From the NCBI GenBank assembly GCA_002450165.1, contig DJYQ01000011.1:1-25864 (forward strand): a DNA stretch of 25,864 bases, written 5' to 3'. The notes beneath the pieces were generated by a model. It worked only from the letters and a program-made list of their open reading frames with translations. It ran no database searches and was not told the origin of the DNA. The stretch is from Prevotellaceae bacterium UBA6974 (GTDB lineage Bacteria; Bacteroidota; Bacteroidia; Bacteroidales; Bacteroidaceae). Below are positions 22,781 through 25,864 of this stretch, in pieces. Made by a program: the position numbers and the translations under genes. How positions within the stretch are numbered: position 1 is the stretch's first letter; every line of letters begins with the position of its first letter.

Positions 22781-25407
22781 AAAAACTTTCTACTCTAATT
22801 TTGATGCTGCTTTTCGGCATCGGTAATGTATTAGGTGCAGTGGATACTCAGGTAATTAAGGTCTCAACTGCAGCCAATCCAGAGCATGTATATTTTATGC
22901 ATGCGCAAAACAACGATAGTTATTTTGCAACAAGCAATACTTATGCAAGCAACACTCCGTCCAGTGCGGCAAAATTTGCTTTCTATCAGGCAAAGGACGG
23001 AAATAATAATGTAATAGAAAACGCCTATTATATCTATTGTGTTGATACTGGCAAATGGATGTCTTATGATAAGTCCGGCAGTTATAGTGCTGGTAAGGGA
23101 TTTGTCAAAATGGTAGGTGACGACCCCAATTATTTCTGTTTAGAATATGTAACTACTGCAGCAGATAGCAAAAAAGGTTATAGAATCCGTCCATATTATT
23201 CAAATGGAAACCTTCCAAACATATATCTTAATTGGTATGAAGGGGCCAGTTCAAATACTGGAAACTCAATAGGACTCTGGACGGATGATGCCAGTGCTGA
23301 TGCGGGTAGTGGCTGGGCTTTCATTGAGGTTCCAAGATATAATCATTTCTATCGGATAAAGAGTGGTAGAAGCAATAAATATCTGACAAATGGGAAGACG
23401 GTGGATACTAAAGATAACAGTACATTGTTCTTTTATACCAATAATGGTGGCCTGCTTCAGGTTTCTTCCGCCCAGTATATGTATTGTTCCGGAGCACGTG
23501 CAAACTATAGTTTACAGGATACATCTTACCCTGCGACGATAGAACCTAATACACATGTTGCAGGCTCTGTTCAATTCAAGATAAACGGACAGTATGCTTA
23601 TGTTGAGGATAACGGTAACGAACTCTGGGGATGCTCGTGGAATGGTAGTATCTGGACAGGTTCGTGGTTGGGCACCTGGGAAGGAAACGGTTATGCTTGG
23701 TATATCGAGGAGGTTGAGTTACTTGAGGATGAGAACGCAGGAAAATTAGGTTATCATACTGTTGAAGCCAATAATGCACTGAGGGAGGCTTTGGATAGTG
23801 ACCCGACACAGTTGGCTTCTGCAATAGAAACTTTCAAGGCATCTGCTATTGTTATGCCAGAAGTAGGGAAAAAATATGCTTTCATGGGTATTACAGACAA
23901 GAATAACTATATATTAGGTCAGAATTCGACAGTCGAAGGAAAGACCGACCGTATGGCGGTTTCACAAACTGTTTCGTATCCAAACTATATCTTTACTCTG
24001 CAGCAAGACAATAAACTACAAGCATCAAACGGCAATTATGTGATTAATAATTCCAGTGGTATGCTAAAACTTGGCGGTGGCAGCCAAAGCGATGCTGTTG
24101 AAATCACATTTGTCCCGGCTACTACGTCAGGTACTTTCTTTTTGAAATATATGCACGGCACAGAAACCAGATATGCATATTCGGATAGAGATGGATATAT
24201 TGACGGAGGTGGAAGTACGGATGGTAATCTTGGTTACGAGTGGAAAATAGAAGAGCTTGTTATGCCAGAGTCGGGAAAAGCATATCGCGTCAAGAATGTG
24301 CAGAAAGATGGAACGGTGTATTATCTGTGCAATACAGAGAATAATCTTAGTCTTACATCAAATGTTTCGGGTGCTAATACTACATTCATATTCCGGGAAG
24401 TTGGAGATTTCGTTTGTAGCGGAACGACACGCGGCAAAAAATATGCCGTTGTGAATGAATATGGTAAATACCTGGCATATCGTACAAAAATAACTACTAG
24501 TACCCCAAAGTATGCCGAAACTGGTTACAGCGATTCCTACGTTGAAAACGAGACTTTCTGGGCATTTGCCAAGATTGGCACAAGAACGGATGCTAATTTA
24601 GGTAACATTACTGCAGATGATTCGTTTGGCAGATTGTGTATAGGGTGTTATCGTAGTGATACGCAAAGTGGTAAATATGGTTTTTTGGTGATAGCAAATA
24701 ATGGTACTTTTGATGCTGCAACCAATACGACACCTGACAATGGAACATATTTTAAAGACAACTATTCGTCACTGTTTGAACTGGAAGAGATAACTGACTA
24801 CACAGCCAACCAAGTATCCCTGAAGGCCCCCAAAAAGACTGACGGTAAAACATATTCGTCAATATATCTGCCATATCCTGTTAAGGTTCCTGAAGGTGTA
24901 AAGGCATATTATTGTACTCTGAATGAAAATGCACTTCATCTGAACGAGATTGGAGATAAAATTCCTGCACAAACTGGTGCAATACTGGTTGGTGGAACTG
25001 AAGCAAGCACACAGACTTTAGTTCCTGCAACAACCGAAACAGCAAGTGAAAATGTCAGTGATAATGTCCTGAGCGGTGTACTGACTAACACGGTGACATC
25101 TACATTGGGTAGTACTAAAATCTACGTCCTTAACGGAGGCCAGTCAGCAGGTATTGGTTTCTATCCATACTCGCAATCAGCAACACTGACAGCATACAAG
25201 GCATATTACAATGCTTCTGCGCAAGGTGCCCGCGATTTCTATCTTTTTGGTTCTGATGATTCTGCCACTGGAATCGAAGGCCTGTCAGAAGATGTAGATA
25301 ATCAGAACGAAACGTTTGATAACACACGAAAGGTATTATTAGACGGTAAAGTCGTTGTTGTAAGAAATGGTAAGAAATACAGCATTACTGGACAAATATA
25401 TAAATAA
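22777..25407 (+). CDS. large secreted repeat protein with Bacteroidales-type C-terminal tail
   Basis: 876 residues. The signal peptide (MKKLSTLILMLLFGIGNVLG) is cut near residue 20. The body consists of several beta-rich modules with similar openings: PRYNHFYRIKSGRSNKYLTN (about 186-205), MPEVGKKYAFMGITDKNNYI (about 358-377) and MPESGKAYRVKNVQKDGTVY (about 493-512). Each is followed by aromatic/Gly-rich strands, as in beta-trefoil-like carbohydrate-binding modules. Residues about 690-790 (TYSSIYLPYPVKVPEGVKAY followed by IPAQTGAILVGG) resemble a module frequent near the end of Prevotella surface proteins. The last residues, LLDGKVVVVRNGKKYSITGQ then IYK, look like a conserved C-terminal tail seen on secreted Bacteroidales proteins and possibly a sorting signal. 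No catalytic motif is seen. The gene is more AT-rich than the core genes to its left. Probably cell-surface or extracellular; ligand unknown. Confidence 0.85.
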   Translation: MKKLSTLILMLLFGIGNVLGAVDTQVIKVSTAANPEHVYFMHAQNNDSYFATSNTYASNTPSSAAKFAFYQAKDGNNNVIENAYYIYCVDTGKWMSYDKSGSYSAGKGFVKMVGDDPNYFCLEYVTTAADSKKGYRIRPYYSNGNLPNIYLNWYEGASSNTGNSIGLWTDDASADAGSGWAFIEVPRYNHFYRIKSGRSNKYLTNGKTVDTKDNSTLFFYTNNGGLLQVSSAQYMYCSGARANYSLQDTSYPATIEPNTHVAGSVQFKINGQYAYVEDNGNELWGCSWNGSIWTGSWLGTWEGNGYAWYIEEVELLEDENAGKLGYHTVEANNALREALDSDPTQLASAIETFKASAIVMPEVGKKYAFMGITDKNNYILGQNSTVEGKTDRMAVSQTVSYPNYIFTLQQDNKLQASNGNYVINNSSGMLKLGGGSQSDAVEITFVPATTSGTFFLKYMHGTETRYAYSDRDGYIDGGGSTDGNLGYEWKIEELVMPESGKAYRVKNVQKDGTVYYLCNTENNLSLTSNVSGANTTFIFREVGDFVCSGTTRGKKYAVVNEYGKYLAYRTKITTSTPKYAETGYSDSYVENETFWAFAKIGTRTDANLGNITADDSFGRLCIGCYRSDTQSGKYGFLVIANNGTFDAATNTTPDNGTYFKDNYSSLFELEEITDYTANQVSLKAPKKTDGKTYSSIYLPYPVKVPEGVKAYYCTLNENALHLNEIGDKIPAQTGAILVGGTEASTQTLVPATTETASENVSDNVLSGVLTNTVTSTLGSTKIYVLNGGQSAGIGFYPYSQSATLTAYKAYYNASAQGARDFYLFGSDDSATGIEGLSEDVDNQNETFDNTRKVLLDGKVVVVRNGKKYSITGQIYK

Positions 25408-25433
25408 GAGTGTTATTGATAACTGAAGATTTT

Positions 25434-25634
25434 ATGAAAAAGATATATATCAAACCGTATTTTATGGTATTCAAAGTCCATCCTGTTCAAATAATTGCAG
25501 AAAGCATCCCTTTGAAAACCGACACAGGTTATGAATTGGACGGAAGTACCGAATCTGGCGATAACAGTCAATGGTCCCGTGAGGAGAACAATATCTTCAG
25601 GGAAGACCACAATGTATGGGATAATCTGTGGTAA
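25434..25634 (+). CDS. small protein of 66 residues paired with the secreted protein, unknown function
   Basis: The ATG at 25434 is preferred over a GTG at 25410 because it gives the N-terminus MKKIYIKPYFMVFKV, a form common in small Bacteroidales proteins encoded next to secreted proteins. After a short hydrophobic/basic N-terminal part (to about residue 24, QIIAESIPL), the rest is hydrophilic and acidic with Gly, Ser, Asn and Trp (ending EDHNVWDNLW). There is no clear signal peptide. It lies 26 nt after the large secreted-protein gene, before two terminators, so it is probably co-transcribed. A leader-plus-core (processed peptide) arrangement is conceivable but unsupported; no modifying enzyme is nearby. 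Confidence 0.7.
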   Translation: MKKIYIKPYFMVFKVHPVQIIAESIPLKTDTGYELDGSTESGDNSQWSREENNIFREDHNVWDNLW

Positions 25635-25680
25635 AATATAGCCCCTAACAACTCCACGGGTAAAGGGTGAATAAATAGAC

Positions 25681-25713
25681 AAGAAGGTTGGCAATGCCAG
25701 CCTTCTTTAGTTT
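25681..25713 (+). terminator. terminator after the surface-protein pair
   Basis: AAGAAGGTTGGC (25681-25692) pairs with GCCAGCCTTCTT (25696-25707) around AAT, with one G-T pair over twelve positions, followed by TAGTTTTC. The T-tail is interrupted but adequate. Confidence 0.75.
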
Positions 25714-25772
25714 TCTATGGATTAGATTTCCTTGGAAATAGTTGGAAATGAAACGATAATCTTTAAACAATA

Positions 25773-25808
25773 AAAAAGCGGGATTGGCTGTTGCTAATCT
25801 CGCTTTTT
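25773..25808. terminator. bidirectional terminator hairpin
   Basis: A 16-pair stem (25773-25788 with 25793-25808) closes a TGTT loop, with G-T pairs allowed. The stem begins AAAAAGCG and ends CGCTTTTT, so it presents a T-run in both directions. This suggests a convergent minus-strand gene ending just beyond the right edge. The remaining 56 nt show nothing I can assign. Confidence 0.8.
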
Positions 25809-25864
25809 GTTTATTTCAGGTTTTGTGTATTTTATTTATCAGTGTGAAGAGGAGGAGACTCGAA

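Noticed and set aside
25809..25864. Possible C-terminus of a minus-strand gene at the right edge
   Set aside because: Several short frames are possible in 56 nt and none has recognisable sequence. Only the bidirectional terminator hints at such a gene.

Overview
The window looks like chromosomal DNA of a Bacteroidales bacterium, most likely a member of Prevotellaceae (inference). The basis is the promoter style (TAnnTTTG -7 boxes, with TTTG-like -33 boxes where these can be seen), the lack of obvious Shine-Dalgarno sequences, a type-2 IleRS, an LspA-DUF4296 neighbourhood, a DUF5112/DUF5113-type sensor kinase, and secreted proteins with the C-terminal tails common in this group. Most of the window is core genome. 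The last 3.5 kb, roughly 22.4-25.7 kb, is more AT-rich and looks like an accessory surface-protein locus.

Layout. Positions 1-30 hold the first ten codons of a probable gap gene (minus strand), divergent from mscL (287-721, plus). A long minus-strand cluster follows, read from 12.3 kb down to 0.75 kb: gyrA, two secreted TPR proteins, a lipoprotein-anchored TPR sensor kinase, its response regulator, a four-helix membrane protein and a PcrA/UvrD helicase. The gaps between these genes run from -28 to +26 nt, so the cluster could be one transcript starting at the gyrA promoter (12368-12399). A second minus-strand operon, 17.6 to 12.4 kb, contains ileS, lspA, a DUF4296 lipoprotein and a 53-residue protein (12441-12602) that overlaps its neighbour by ATGA.

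A class A acid phosphatase (17735-18484, plus) diverges from ileS and overlaps the 3' end of the convergent membrane pyrophosphatase hppA (18462-20657, minus). A 620-bp intergenic region follows. It contains the hppA promoter, an inverted repeat over that promoter's -33 box, a 220-bp array of twenty consecutive 11-mers in unbroken register with a perfect 19-bp inverted repeat at its strand switch, and a promoter for a DAACS-family transporter (21279-22430). After a strong terminator comes a surface locus: a short apparently decayed secreted-protein 5' fragment, an 876-residue secreted repeat protein and a 66-residue companion, closed by two terminator hairpins.

Working together (inference): the ileS operon joins translation to lipoprotein maturation, since LspA would process the DUF4296 lipoprotein encoded next to it and the kinase lipoprotein of the other cluster. 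The gyrA-uvrD cluster joins DNA topology and repair enzymes to an envelope TPR and two-component module. The most unusual items are the 11-bp-register array, the kinase gene with no ATG/GTG/TTG start before its signal peptide, the in-frame 7-bp repeat array inside ileS, and the GXHH (not HXGH) signature in IleRS.
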